Both the position numbers and the translations under genes were made by a program. From Alteraquisediminimonas sediminicola (GTDB lineage Bacteria; Pseudomonadota; Alphaproteobacteria; Sphingomonadales; Sphingomonadaceae), in contig NZ_JAHXZS010000002.1 of assembly GCF_019740335.1 (NCBI RefSeq), forward strand, positions 186,001-250,000: a stretch of DNA of 64,000 nt, given 5' to 3'. Shown here piece after piece: positions 56,344-64,000 of this stretch (position 1 is its first letter; each line of letters opens with the position of its first letter). Below the pieces are notes generated by a model. That model was given only the letters and a program-made list of their open reading frames with translations, searched no databases and was not told the DNA's origin.

Positions 56344-56574
56344 TCAGCCAGCCGCAACAATCGGATGGCGTGCGCGCAAATCATCGACGAGGCGTTCAAC
56401 TTCGGCGATCTCTCTATTGCTTCCAGACGGGGCGACCGCCCAGTTGCAATGCGGATGAGTGGCCCTGCTATACACACGCACATCACCGACCGCGATCCGC
56501 CAGCGGCGACGATCGCCGCCAACGTCTCGCGTCAGCATATTGACCAAAAGGTCGCGCAGGTTGCTGGCCGTCAT
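56344..56574 (-). CDS. Conserved-looking hypothetical protein
   Basis: 76 residues with no hydrophobic segment. The pattern VGDVRVYSRATHPHCNWAVAPSG followed by an acidic helix (IAEVERLVDDLRARHPIV) looks like a folded small domain with His-Pro-His-Cys-Asn-Trp as a possible metal site. I have the impression of similar hypothetical proteins in other sphingomonads but cannot name a family. It sits 25 nt before the SpeE-like gene on the same strand, so the two are probably cotranscribed. Confidence 0.6.
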   Translation of the reverse strand: MTASNLRDLLVNMLTRDVGGDRRRWRIAVGDVRVYSRATHPHCNWAVAPSGSNREIAEVERLVDDLRARHPIVAAG

Positions 56575-56614
56575 GGTCGCCCCATAACAGCATCAGGCGC
56601 AGATCGCGACGAAC

Positions 56615-57241
56615 TTATTTGGCCTGCTTTTCAAACGCCGCGCTAATGTTAAGGCTGACCTCGTCCCCGATCAGCGGCACATAGGTGCTGACCCCAAAGT
56701 CCGACCGCTTGATCTTGCCCGTCACATGAAAGCCGGTAGTATAGGCTTTGCTGAGCGGATTGATGCCGCCTGCGTTGAACTTGGCGGTCAGGACCACCGG
56801 CTTTGTCACCCCATGCAGGGTGAGATTGCCCAGCACATTGGCGCGGCCCGGCCCGGTCACAATCACCTTGGTCGAGGTGAAATTGATCGTGGGATATTTG
56901 GCCGCATCGAACCAGTCGGCGCTCTTCAACTCACCATCGAGCTTGGCATTGGTGGTGGAAATGCCTGCGGTCGGGACGCTGACATCAAGTTTGCTGGCGG
57001 CAGGGTTTTTCGGATCGAGGACCAGCGAGCCGCTCGCGCCCACAAATTCGCCGAAATAATCGTTGAAGCCGAGATGCGACACGCCAAAGGTCACGCGGGT
57101 ATGGCTGGGTTCGACCACATAATGGCCTGCCTCCACCGCCTTGGGATTGGGGTTTGCGCCGGGCGGCAACGCCAGCGAGGGCAATGAAATCACGGTGATC
57201 GAGGCCAAGGCCACCGCCAGTGCGAGATGGGTGTTTTTCAT
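56615..57241 (-). CDS. YceI-family periplasmic lipid-binding protein
   Basis: 208 residues from ATG 57241 (GAGGAG 6-7 nt upstream). Signal peptide about 1-24. YceI/lipocalin-like barrel signature: YVVEPSHTRVTFGVSHLGFNDYFGEF, DWFDAAKYPTINFTST, LTLHGVTKPVVLTAKF, KRSDFGVSTYVPLIGDEVSLNI. Members bind isoprenoids such as ubiquinone precursors in the periplasm. It follows wrbA by 60 nt, consistent with a quinone-related theme in this gene series. Confidence 0.93.
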   Translation of the reverse strand: MKNTHLALAVALASITVISLPSLALPPGANPNPKAVEAGHYVVEPSHTRVTFGVSHLGFNDYFGEFVGASGSLVLDPKNPAASKLDVSVPTAGISTTNAKLDGELKSADWFDAAKYPTINFTSTKVIVTGPGRANVLGNLTLHGVTKPVVLTAKFNAGGINPLSKAYTTGFHVTGKIKRSDFGVSTYVPLIGDEVSLNISAAFEKQAK

Positions 57242-57301
57242 GTTGTTTCTCCTCAAAAAGTGATCGGGCGCGACAAACTTTTGCCACCGCGCCCGACAGG
57301 A

Positions 57302-57901
57302 TCAGCCGAACAATTTGGTCGCCGTTTCCGCCACGCGACGTCCCAGATAACGCGCGCCGCCCAGATCATCTTCATCCGGCTGACGGCTGCCATCGCCACC
57401 CGCGATGGTCGTCGCCCCATAAGGCGCGCCACCGCGCACCTTGTCATGGCCCATCTGCCCGGCATAGCCATAATCCAGCCCGACAATCGTCATGCCGAAA
57501 TGCAGCATATTAGTGATCAACGAGAACAACGTCGTTTCCTGCCCGCCATGCTGGCTACCGGTCGAGGTGAAGGCCGCGCCGACCTTGCCATTCAATGCGC
57601 CCCGCGCCCACAGGCCACCCGCCTGATCGAGGAAATTCGCCATTTGCGACGACAAGCGGCCAAAGCGCGTACCGGTGCCGATGATGATCGCGTCATAATG
57701 TTCCAGCTCAGCCACCGTGGCGATCGGGGCCTTTTGATCGAGCTTGAAATGGCCATTGCGGGCGATTTCTTCCGGCACCAATTCCGGCACCCGACGAATA
57801 TCGACCTCGGCACCCGCCTCGCGTGCGCCAGCGGCGACAGCTTCGGCCATTTGTTCGATATGGCCATAAGCGGAATAATAAAGAACCAGCACCTTGCTCA
57901 T
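57302..57901 (-). CDS. wrbA: NAD(P)H:quinone oxidoreductase, WrbA type
   Basis: 199 residues from ATG 57901 (AGGA 8-9 nt upstream; the ATG 9 nt earlier is too close to that site). Flavodoxin-like fold: FMN phosphate loop [50 protein letters not shown], and [31 protein letters not shown] at the C-terminus, all diagnostic for WrbA. It reduces quinones by two electrons without semiquinone release. It is 56 nt after the pirin gene, likely the same operon. Confidence 0.95.
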   Translation of the reverse strand: MSKVLVLYYSAYGHIEQMAEAVAAGAREAGAEVDIRRVPELVPEEIARNGHFKLDQKAPIATVAELEHYDAIIIGTGTRFGRLSSQMANFLDQAGGLWARGALNGKVGAAFTSTGSQHGGQETTLFSLITNMLHFGMTIVGLDYGYAGQMGHDKVRGGAPYGATTIAGGDGSRQPDEDDLGGARYLGRRVAETATKLFG

Positions 57902-57957
57902 TTGCGTCATCCTTTTTGAGTGTTGAGAAGAATAAATGGGGTAGGTTGGGCGTGGCT

Positions 57958-58656
57958 CTATGCCGTCTGCACCAGCACGATTTCGCTGTCTTCAATCGCG
58001 GTGATCACCAGCACATCTACATCACTGATCGCGACGCCATCACCCGGATGAATACGAATATCGTCAATCTCGATCAGCCCGGTCGCAGGCACCAGATAGC
58101 CGAAACAATTGGCCCCCAAAGGGAAGCTTACCGTCTCGCCCGCTTTCAGGGTCGCCCCCGCCACCCGCGCCGCCGCCCGGATCGGCAGGGCCTCCGTATC
58201 TTCCGCAGACCCAGATGCGAGAATGACGAACTTGCCCGCGCGATCCGCCTTGGGAAAAGGCCGCGCCCCCCAAGCCGGGGCCGCGCCGAGCTCATCCGTC
58301 TGAATCCAGATCTGGAACAGCCGGGTCGGGACCGTTTCGCGATTAAATTCCGAATGGATGATCCCGCTGCCCGCCGACATGACCTGCACATCGCCCGCTT
58401 CGGTCCGGCCATGATTGCCAAGGCTATCTTCATGGGTAATCGCGCCTTCGCGGACATAGGTGATGATTTCCATGTCGCGATGCGGATGCGGCGGAAAGCC
58501 AGTCTGCGGCGCAATCACATCATCATTCCACACCCGCAACCTGCCCCAATGCATGCGATTGCGATCCATATAATCGGCAAAGCTGAAATGATGCTTGGCA
58601 TGGAGCCAGCCATGATCGGCACTGCCAAGGGTCGAAAAGGGTCGGTGGTCAATCAT
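57958..58656 (-). CDS. Pirin-family bicupin protein
   Basis: 232 residues. The N-terminal cupin carries the metal ligands [16 protein letters not shown] and the E of [11 protein letters not shown] second, degenerate cupin follows ([20 protein letters not shown]). The ATG has GAGGAG 7-8 nt upstream. Bacterial pirins include quercetin 2,3-dioxygenases and redox-sensitive regulators. It is first in a pirin-wrbA unit divergent from a LysR gene, a pattern typical of electrophile or quinone response. Confidence 0.93.
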   Translation of the reverse strand: MIDHRPFSTLGSADHGWLHAKHHFSFADYMDRNRMHWGRLRVWNDDVIAPQTGFPPHPHRDMEIITYVREGAITHEDSLGNHGRTEAGDVQVMSAGSGIIHSEFNRETVPTRLFQIWIQTDELGAAPAWGARPFPKADRAGKFVILASGSAEDTEALPIRAAARVAGATLKAGETVSFPLGANCFGYLVPATGLIEIDDIRIHPGDGVAISDVDVLVITAIEDSEIVLVQTA

Positions 58657-58731
58657 CGCGATCTCCTCGCTTGGAATGGGTGTCTGGAAATCCTTCTAGC
58701 GCCGTTATTCTTTTCTGATTAGATGCATAAA

Positions 58732-58749
58732 ATAGATCGAACTATTCGA
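58732..58749. promoter_or_regulatory. LysR-type site in the pirin/lysR intergenic region
   Basis: ATAG-N6-CTAT (58732-58745) overlaps a perfect TCGAA-CTA-TTCGA repeat (58737-58749), 11-28 nt before the LysR start and about 80 nt before pirin. Placement fits autoregulation plus control of the pirin-wrbA operon. Confidence 0.5.
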
Positions 58750-58759
58750 GTTTTTAGAT

Positions 58760-59680
58760 ATGTCTAATCCCGGCACCCCCAGTTTCGACCAATTGCACAT
58801 CTTTCTTACGGTCGTGGAAACCGGCAGCTTTGCAGGTGCAGGCCGGGCATTGAACCGGGCAACCTCGGTCATCAGCTATGGCATTGCCAATCTGGAGGCG
58901 CAATTGGGGGTGGCCCTGTTTGAACGCCACACGACGCGCAAGCCGCAAATGACCGTCGCCGGTCGGGCCGTGCTGGCCGAGGCACGCGCCATCGGTCAGG
59001 GGATTGACGGCCTGCGCGCCAAGGTGAAAGGCTTGTTGGAAGGGCTGGAGGCCGAAGTCAGCCTTGCGGTCGATGTCATGCTGCCATCGCATAAGCTCGC
59101 CACCGTCTTGCGTGAATTTGCAGCCCAATTCCCGACCGTGGCCCTGCGTCTCCATGTCGAGGCCTTGGGCGCGGTCAGCAATCTCGTCCTGCAAAAATCC
59201 GCCGTGATCGGCGTGGCGGGGCCGCTGGCAAGCGAATTGCCCGGCCTTGATTGCATCGCCCTTTGCCCGGTGCGGCTGATCCCGGTGGCCGCGCCCGATC
59301 ATCCGCTGGCGCAAGCCGGGACATTGCGCCCCGGCATGGGCCGCGATCATATCCAATTGGTGCTGTCCGACCGTTCGCCCTTGACCGAAGGCCGCGATTT
59401 TTCGGTCGTCAGCCCGCATACATGGCGGCTGGCGGATCTTGGCGCGAAACATGCCCTGCTGCGCGAAGGGATTGGCTGGGGCAATATGCCGCTGTCGATG
59501 GTCGAGGCGGATCTGATGGCGGGGACATTGATGCAATTGGCGATGCCGGATCACCCTGGCGTCGATTATCCGCTGGCCGGTATTTACCGCAGCGACACGC
59601 CCCCCGGCCCCGCCGCCTCATGGCTGTTGCAGCGTTTCGCGCAACAAGCCGCCGATCAGGACCTACCCTTTGCGCCATAA
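58760..59680 (+). CDS. LysR-family transcriptional regulator
   Basis: 306 residues. N-terminal helix-turn-helix: FDQLHIFLTVVETGSFAGAGRALNRATSVISYGIANLEAQLGVALFERHTTRKPQMT region (about 7-62). The effector-binding domain follows (EVSLAVDVMLPSH to the end). Divergent from pirin-wrbA, so it probably controls those genes in response to a quinone or electrophile, like other LysR regulators of wrbA/pirin or mdaB loci. The inducer is not deducible. Confidence 0.93.
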   Translation: MSNPGTPSFDQLHIFLTVVETGSFAGAGRALNRATSVISYGIANLEAQLGVALFERHTTRKPQMTVAGRAVLAEARAIGQGIDGLRAKVKGLLEGLEAEVSLAVDVMLPSHKLATVLREFAAQFPTVALRLHVEALGAVSNLVLQKSAVIGVAGPLASELPGLDCIALCPVRLIPVAAPDHPLAQAGTLRPGMGRDHIQLVLSDRSPLTEGRDFSVVSPHTWRLADLGAKHALLREGIGWGNMPLSMVEADLMAGTLMQLAMPDHPGVDYPLAGIYRSDTPPGPAASWLLQRFAQQAADQDLPFAP

Positions 59681-59697
59681 AGCAGCTATCATCGCGC

Positions 59698-60033
59698 ATG
59701 CGCATGGATAATATCTTCAACAACCTGCCCGATGCCGCCCGCATGATGGCGGAGGAGCAGTTTCACACCCTCCTCACCCGTCCCGGCGTGCGGATCGAGC
59801 GGATCGTCTCGCATGGCCAGATCACGCCTGTAGATGCGCCCTATATCCAGCCGGTTGATGAATGGGTGCTGTTGCTGGCCGGGGCCGCCCGGCTGTGGAC
59901 CGCCTCGGATGGCGAGCGAGATCTTCTCCCCGGCAATCATCTGTTGATCCCGGCCCATATCCCGCACCGGGTGACATGGACGTTGGAAAATGCCCCCACC
60001 ATCTGGCTCGCGATCCATTTCGAGGATTATTGA
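59698..60033 (+). CDS. Small cupin-domain protein
   Basis: 111 residues from ATG 59698 (a second ATG is at 59704). Single cupin fold: PVDEWVLLLAGAARLW and GERDLLPGNHLLIPAHIPHRVTWT. One His of the canonical first motif is missing (EWVLLLAG instead of HxH), while the second motif keeps PHRV. Metal binding may therefore be weak. It follows the LysR gene by 17 nt and abuts the next small gene. Confidence 0.82.
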   Translation: MRMDNIFNNLPDAARMMAEEQFHTLLTRPGVRIERIVSHGQITPVDAPYIQPVDEWVLLLAGAARLWTASDGERDLLPGNHLLIPAHIPHRVTWTLENAPTIWLAIHFEDY

Positions 60034-60258
60034 ATGCGTTCTACATCCGATCAAGTCTCCGTCCGGCTCTACCATCTTGATGCTCAGGTCGAAGGCGGCG
60101 CGGCCACCACGCTTTTTTACGGCAGCTTTGGCGAGGCGATGACCATCGCGGCCCAACAGACCGAAGATGTGCAGGAAGGGCTGTTCATCGCCACCGATAA
60201 TGATGTCGTCTGCTATCTCGATCTGATCGACGAATGGGCCGCCCCCGGTAGCGACTGA
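60034..60258 (+). CDS. Small hypothetical protein directly following the cupin gene
   Basis: 74 residues, with the ATG immediately after the cupin TGA. Acidic and soluble, with a beta-alpha-beta look (VRLYHLDAQVEGG, FGEAMTIAAQQTEDVQEGLFIATDNDVVCYLDLIDEW). No known family was recognised. The zero spacing argues that it is a real, coupled gene. It ends 1 nt before the stop of the convergent ASCH-like gene. Confidence 0.6.
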   Translation: MRSTSDQVSVRLYHLDAQVEGGAATTLFYGSFGEAMTIAAQQTEDVQEGLFIATDNDVVCYLDLIDEWAAPGSD

Positions 60259-60840
60259 TTATCTCTCCATGCGAAAATCGAGGACAACCACTTGCGGATT
60301 GTCCTCCCATCGCTCGCCCTTGGTGCCGTGTTTCAGGTTCCAGCCTGATGCAAAACCATGGCGTGGATTAAGCCACACGCCCCGGTTCGGCCTCGCCCAG
60401 CGCCAGCATAGACCCAAGGCCGCGTTCAATTCACCCTCGGCCATCGCCTCAGCGCAAGTGATGTCTTGTAATGTTTCGATCCGCACCGCCTCCACCACCA
60501 ATTGCACCCGCGCAGCCCAGCGCGGCATGTGAATTGCCGGAAGCCATTCCAATAACGGGCTGGTCGGGACAACGCCCTGATGTCCCCGGCCATCGCGATA
60601 TTGTCGCCAGCCATCCATGAACACCATGAATTCGGCATCGCGCGGCGCGGCAAAGACTTCTCCCGGCCCAGATTGCGCCTGCCGGCCCCCGGTGCCGGTT
60701 TCCTTGACCCATAGTCGATCCCCGGCGCGGCATTGGTGCAGCGGCGATGTGGCAATCAGCCGCGCCTGCGTTTTGCGCCCCGCCAACAGGGCGCGCATCG
60801 CATTGGGATCAAAGATGATCGGATATTCAGCCACGCCCAA
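60259..60840 (-). CDS. ASCH/phage-type hypothetical protein
   Basis: 193 residues (TTG 60840; a GTG at 60834 is an alternative). The pattern IIFDPNAMRALLAGRKTQARL, DRLWVKET, LEWLPAIHMPRWAARVQLVVEAVRIETLQDITCAEAMAEG and GERWEDNPQVVVLDFRMER is that of small ASCH-like (PUA-fold) proteins found in phages and in sphingomonad genomes. They may bind RNA or modified nucleotides, but the function is not established. No other phage gene is present here. Convergent with the cupin pair. Confidence 0.68.
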   Translation of the reverse strand: MGVAEYPIIFDPNAMRALLAGRKTQARLIATSPLHQCRAGDRLWVKETGTGGRQAQSGPGEVFAAPRDAEFMVFMDGWRQYRDGRGHQGVVPTSPLLEWLPAIHMPRWAARVQLVVEAVRIETLQDITCAEAMAEGELNAALGLCWRWARPNRGVWLNPRHGFASGWNLKHGTKGERWEDNPQVVVLDFRMER

Positions 60841-60884
60841 TGTCTATCAACATATTCGCGACTACCACCCGATCATCCGCATTT

Positions 60885-61937
60885 TCAGGCGCGCAGCGAT
60901 GCGTTGTCGATCACGAAGCGATATTTGACATCGCTCTTCACCAACCGATCATAGGCTGCGTCGATCTGCTGGATCGGGATCATCTCAATGTCGGAGACAA
61001 TGTTCTTTTCGGCACAGAAATCGAGCATTTCCTGCGTCTCCGCGATGCCGCCGATCAAGGAACCGGCAATCGACTTGCGGCCAAAAAGCAGCAACATGAC
61101 ATTGGGCGACGGATGCTGATGCTCCGGCGCGCCGACCAGGCACATGGTGCTGTCGCGCTTGAGCAGGATCAGAAACGGATTGAGGTCATGGCTTGCGGCG
61201 ACGGTGTTGAGGATGAAGTCGAAGCTGCCCGCATGCGCCTTCATTTCATCCCGGTTGGTAGAGACGACAACCTCATCCGCACCCAGATCAATCGCGGCCT
61301 GACGCTTGGACTCCGAGGTGGTGAAGGCGACGACATGCGCGCCCATCGCATGGGCAAGCTTGACACCCATATGGCCAAGCCCGCCAATGCCGACCACGCC
61401 GACCTTCTTGCCGGGGCCGACCTGCCAATGACGCAGCGGCGAATAAGTGGTGATGCCCGCGCACAGCAATGGCGCAACAGCCGCAAGATCTTCTTCCTTG
61501 TGGCTGATTTTCAGTACATATTTGCCATTGACGACGATCCGCTCCGAATAGCCGCCAAGCGTATGGCCCGGCGCATCCGCCACCACGCTGTTATAGGTGC
61601 CGGTCAGGCCTTTTTCGCAAAATTGCTCCATCCCCTCATCACAAGGGTTACAATGGCGGCAGCTATCGACGATGCAGCCGACACCCACCATGTCGCCGAC
61701 CTTGAAACCGTCAACATGCGCGCCGACCGCCGTCACATGGCCGACGATTTCATGACCCGGCACGCAGGGGTAAAGTGTCCCCGCCCATTCGGCGCGGACC
61801 TGATGCAGATCGGAATGGCAGACCCCGCAAAAAGCGATGGCAATTTCAACGTCCTCGGCTCCCGGCGCGCGGCGTTCAATGTCCATCGGTTCAAGGGGCT
61901 TATCACCAGCATAAGCGCCATAGGCTTTGACAATCAT
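60885..61937 (-). CDS. Zinc-dependent NAD(P) alcohol dehydrogenase (YahK/CAD-like)
   Basis: 350 residues from ATG 61937 (GGAG 7-8 nt upstream; an upstream extension to 62081 lacks a site). Catalytic zinc: CGVCHSDLH and GHE in VPGHEIVG. Structural zinc: the four Cys of CRHCNPCDEGMEQFC. Rossmann motif GIGGLGHMGVKLAHAMGA. It reduces aldehydes with NADPH in the manner of E. coli YahK or cinnamyl-alcohol dehydrogenases. Cytosolic, monocistronic. Confidence 0.93.
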   Translation of the reverse strand: MIVKAYGAYAGDKPLEPMDIERRAPGAEDVEIAIAFCGVCHSDLHQVRAEWAGTLYPCVPGHEIVGHVTAVGAHVDGFKVGDMVGVGCIVDSCRHCNPCDEGMEQFCEKGLTGTYNSVVADAPGHTLGGYSERIVVNGKYVLKISHKEEDLAAVAPLLCAGITTYSPLRHWQVGPGKKVGVVGIGGLGHMGVKLAHAMGAHVVAFTTSESKRQAAIDLGADEVVVSTNRDEMKAHAGSFDFILNTVAASHDLNPFLILLKRDSTMCLVGAPEHQHPSPNVMLLLFGRKSIAGSLIGGIAETQEMLDFCAEKNIVSDIEMIPIQQIDAAYDRLVKSDVKYRFVIDNASLRA

Positions 61938-62150
61938 CGACAGGCTCCAGTTGAAATTGGATAATTTGGATGGGCAGCGAACAGGGATCACGCCCGGAAA
62001 ATCGGGTCTACGTAAGACGCGGCCTTTTTGCGACTGCTTTTTTTGTCGAGACAGCCACCAATAAGCACCTGCATCCGCCATGTGCGCGCATATACGTGAC
62101 CATCCAAATATGATATTATTCAGCTTTATTGGGGATAAGGATTGAAGGCC

Positions 62151-62567
62151 ATGCCAAGATCGATCTTCACCTTGCTGATGGCTTCATGCCTCGCGTCAAC
62201 CACGGCCACAGCCGCGCAAACAAACACACAGGAAGCGGCGACATCCAAAGCGGAAACGCTCATTGTCGTGCTCAAGGATTTTTCCTTCACGCCGTCCATG
62301 TTCGAGTTGCGCACGGGCCAGCCCTATGTGCTGCACCTCATCAACCGTGGATCGGGTGGGCATAATTTTTCGGCAAAGGCCTTTTTTGAAGCCGTATCAA
62401 TCAATCCAGTTAGCCAGAATATCGTGCGCAATGGCAAGATCGAGGTGGCCAAGGGCGCAGAAATAGAATTGGCGTTCATCGCGATGACGCCCGGCACGTA
62501 CAAGCTCAAATGCAGCCATTTTCTCCATTCGGGCTTTGGTATGAAAGGCCGCATTTCTATCCGCTGA
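62151..62567 (+). CDS. Periplasmic cupredoxin-domain protein
   Basis: 138 residues from ATG 62151 (AGGA about 11 nt upstream; a TTG at 62142 is possible). Signal peptide about 1-22 (ending TAAAQ). Type 1 copper ligands: His in GGHNF, Cys in LKCSHFLHSGFGM, followed by His and Met, the usual H-C-H-M set. An electron carrier or copper handler in the periplasm. It is convergent with a monohaem cytochrome c gene, a plausible redox partner. Confidence 0.82.
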   Translation: MPRSIFTLLMASCLASTTATAAQTNTQEAATSKAETLIVVLKDFSFTPSMFELRTGQPYVLHLINRGSGGHNFSAKAFFEAVSINPVSQNIVRNGKIEVAKGAEIELAFIAMTPGTYKLKCSHFLHSGFGMKGRISIR

Positions 62568-62576
62568 CCCGCCCCA

Positions 62577-62966
62577 TCAACGCGTCGAATTCGCCTTGAG
62601 ATAGGCGATGACAGCAGCACGCTCCTGCGGTTTTTTCAGGCCGGGAAAGGACATCGCCGTCCCTTTGACCACCTGTTGCGGCGCATTGAGGTAACGATCC
62701 AGCGCCGCCGGGGTCCAGACCTGCCCATAGGCCTTCATCGCCCTTGTGTATCGGGGGAAAGTCGCAAGCGTGCCGGATTTCCGCCCCACGACCCCGCGCA
62801 ATGACGGACCGACGCGCGTGGCCTGTACCGGCGCATCAGGCGGGACATGGCATGATGCGCAACGCATGAGAAACAAGGTCTTGCCCTGCACCGGTGTTTG
62901 CGCGCTCAATGGCATCGCCAGCGACATGGAAAGGGAGATCAGAACAAAAGAAAGGGCGTGTTTCAT
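62577..62966 (-). CDS. Small monohaem cytochrome c
   Basis: 129 residues from ATG 62966 (GAGGAG 7-8 nt upstream). Signal peptide about 1-22 (ending PLSAQ). Haem site CASCH (about 36-40), GPSLRGVVGRKSG and the axial Met in AMSFPGLKKPQERAAVIAYL mark a class I cytochrome c2-type protein. A soluble periplasmic electron carrier, possibly serving the PQQ dehydrogenases of this organism. Convergent with the cupredoxin gene (10 nt apart). Confidence 0.92.
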   Translation of the reverse strand: MKHALSFVLISLSMSLAMPLSAQTPVQGKTLFLMRCASCHVPPDAPVQATRVGPSLRGVVGRKSGTLATFPRYTRAMKAYGQVWTPAALDRYLNAPQQVVKGTAMSFPGLKKPQERAAVIAYLKANSTR

Positions 62967-63002
62967 TGCGTCTCTCCTCAAGGAATATGCAGGTAAACGC
63001 GT

Positions 63003-63293
63003 TCATTCCCCCCCTTGCTTGGTCGGAGATTCATGATGATGTCCCGCCGCCGCACCCAGCGCATGCAGCGCATCCAGCACATGGGACAGGGTCACCGGCA
63101 CATCCCCGGCCATATTTTCTTCCTGCGCGACTTCCTGTTCGCGCACATCATATTCCCAACGCCGCAAGATATCGATTTTGCGGCTGTCGGTAATACCTTG
63201 CGCCGCCACGACATCGCCGGGGCAGGCGAACACCGATGCCGGATCAAGCAGCGCCTGTTCGCAGTCTTCAATCGAGAGAGATTTGATCGTCAT
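63003..63293 (-). CDS. Hypothetical protein cotranscribed with a ferritin-like gene
   Basis: 96 residues from ATG 63293 (AGGAGG 6 nt upstream). The pattern PASVFACPGDVVAAQGITDSRKIDILRRWEYDVREQEVAQEENMAG is that of a short alphaproteobacterial family of unknown function (a motif RRWEYD...E...AEEENM). No hydrophobic segment. His cluster GHHHES near the end. It starts 34 nt after the ferritin-like gene, so the two form an operon. Confidence 0.75.
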   Translation of the reverse strand: MTIKSLSIEDCEQALLDPASVFACPGDVVAAQGITDSRKIDILRRWEYDVREQEVAQEENMAGDVPVTLSHVLDALHALGAAAGHHHESPTKQGGE

Positions 63294-63327
63294 CACACCC
63301 TCCTATGGAGCGAATTGCTCCCCGGCT

Positions 63328-63795
63328 CTAACCCTTGGCCCTTAAGCCGCTATCCTTGATCTGGCCGGGCGTGCGCAGCATCTTGTCGACCTCGCCCGCA
63401 TGCAGCTCTTCGGCCATAATCATCGTGCGGGCATATTCTTCCAGCATCACCGATTTGCCCGCCACCGCATCCAATAGCGCCGCGTATAATGCCAAAGCCC
63501 GCCCCTCGGATTCGAGTGCTTCCCGCAGGATCATCGTGACATCGGTGCGATGGCTGTCCAGCAACGCGCCTATTTCAAGCGAGGGATACGCGCCAAGATG
63601 GGTAATCATCTCCCCCGCCTGTTCCGCATGGCGCAATGATTCCATCGCCTGCGCGCGCAACCAAGATACGATGGGAATGCGATTATGTCCGAAGATCAGA
63701 AGCGAATAATGGGTGTAGCGCACGACACCCGCCAATTCCTGTTCAAGGATATTATTCAGGATCGCAACCACCTGCTCTCTATCGTAGCTGGCCAT
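63328..63795 (-). CDS. Ferritin-like (bacterioferritin-type) protein
   Basis: 155 residues, four-helix bundle. Di-iron ligand patterns: ILEQELAGVVRYTHYSLLIFG, ESLRHAEQAGEMI and EEYARTMIMAEELHAGEVDKML, with Glu and His/Glu pairs on the expected helices. The strong AGGAGGT ribosome site is 5-6 nt before the ATG. It probably stores iron or detoxifies peroxide. It resembles bacterioferritin/Dps-like DUF proteins rather than true Bfr, since the haem Met is not obvious. First gene of a two-gene operon. Confidence 0.85.
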   Translation of the reverse strand: MASYDREQVVAILNNILEQELAGVVRYTHYSLLIFGHNRIPIVSWLRAQAMESLRHAEQAGEMITHLGAYPSLEIGALLDSHRTDVTMILREALESEGRALALYAALLDAVAGKSVMLEEYARTMIMAEELHAGEVDKMLRTPGQIKDSGLRAKG

Positions 63796-63903
63796 AGCCT
63801 ACCTCCTATCGGGAAGCGACTAAATCAGCCCGAGAAGCAGAGTCGCCTCGAAGCTAAAATATACTCCCTTATAGGCCGCAGTAGAAGCGCTATCATCCCT
63901 TAG

Positions 63904-64000
63904 TTATGCGCCGAAAAAATTCAGCTCCAGCATGATCCCATTGGTGTCTTCGATGAAAATCTGCCGCAGCCCGATCTGGGGCAGATCATTGGCATGAAAC
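63904..64000 (-). CDS. VOC-family (glyoxalase/dioxygenase-like) protein, C-terminal 31 residues only
   Basis: Only the end of the gene lies in the window. The last residues read LRQIFIEDTNGIMLELNFFGA and then stop at 63904-63906. IFIED.NGIMLELNF is the final beta-strand with the metal-binding Glu of VOC proteins (glyoxalase I, bleomycin resistance, extradiol dioxygenase fold). The function cannot be narrowed. Confidence 0.75.
   Translation of the reverse strand, partial: FHANDLPQIGLRQIFIEDTNGIMLELNFFGA

Overview
The window looks like chromosomal DNA of a sphingomonad-type alphaproteobacterium (Sphingomonas/Sphingopyxis/Novosphingobium group). Pointers are the high GC, PQQ dehydrogenases including one of polyvinyl-alcohol-dehydrogenase type, a CYP101-like P450, a large TonB-dependent receptor, a DcaP-type porin, a DUF47-Pit phosphate pair, a GTP-type PEP carboxykinase and one full TTAA-N7-TTAA (CtrA-type) box. 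Genes are densely packed. I saw no insertion sequence, prophage block, CRISPR array, rRNA or tRNA. Both ends cut genes: a PQQ dehydrogenase at the left and a VOC-family protein at the right.

Layout. 1-7 kb: oxidative catabolism (PQQ alcohol dehydrogenase, aldo/keto reductase, P450, cytochrome c-PQQ dehydrogenase). 7-11.7 kb: a CHASE4-GGDEF-EAL protein, a membrane protein fused to a SET domain, and two small unknowns. 11.8-16.5 kb: a copper-type P-ATPase divergent from a NUDIX/DUF47-Pit phosphate unit in which NUDIX and DUF47 lie in one reading frame. 16.5-28.3 kb: housekeeping and envelope genes (transglutaminase-like protease, dienelactone hydrolase, DMT transporter, RF3, RecQ, ABC-F, D,D-carboxypeptidase, HerA-like ATPase).

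28.3-44.2 kb is a carbon-assimilation block: propionyl-CoA synthetase-like PrpE, an MHS transporter and DcaP porin, divergent acetyl-CoA synthetase, a LuxR-type regulator and an SLC5-domain hybrid kinase resembling CrbR/CrbS (ErdR/MxtR), glyoxylate reductase plus glycerate kinase, and PEP carboxykinase. Together they suggest uptake and activation of short-chain acids, feeding into gluconeogenesis. The acs promoter carries two identical near-palindromes two helical turns apart.

46-55 kb is a sulfur-assimilation block: sulfate-binding lipoprotein, CysT, CysW, CysA, YezD-type protein, a TonB-dependent receptor, an amidotransferase, a cysteine-rich Rrf2 regulator, an RBBP9-type hydrolase and a 30-residue membrane peptide. 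The same AT-rich element sits about 60 nt before both the binding-protein gene and yezD, which suggests shared control. 55-64 kb holds a LysR regulator divergent from a pirin-WrbA-YceI cluster, then small cupins, an alcohol dehydrogenase, a cupredoxin, a monohaem cytochrome c and a ferritin-like protein.

Coordinates come from reading the sequence. Start codons were chosen from Shine-Dalgarno spacing and family length. Family names come from motif recognition without database searches.
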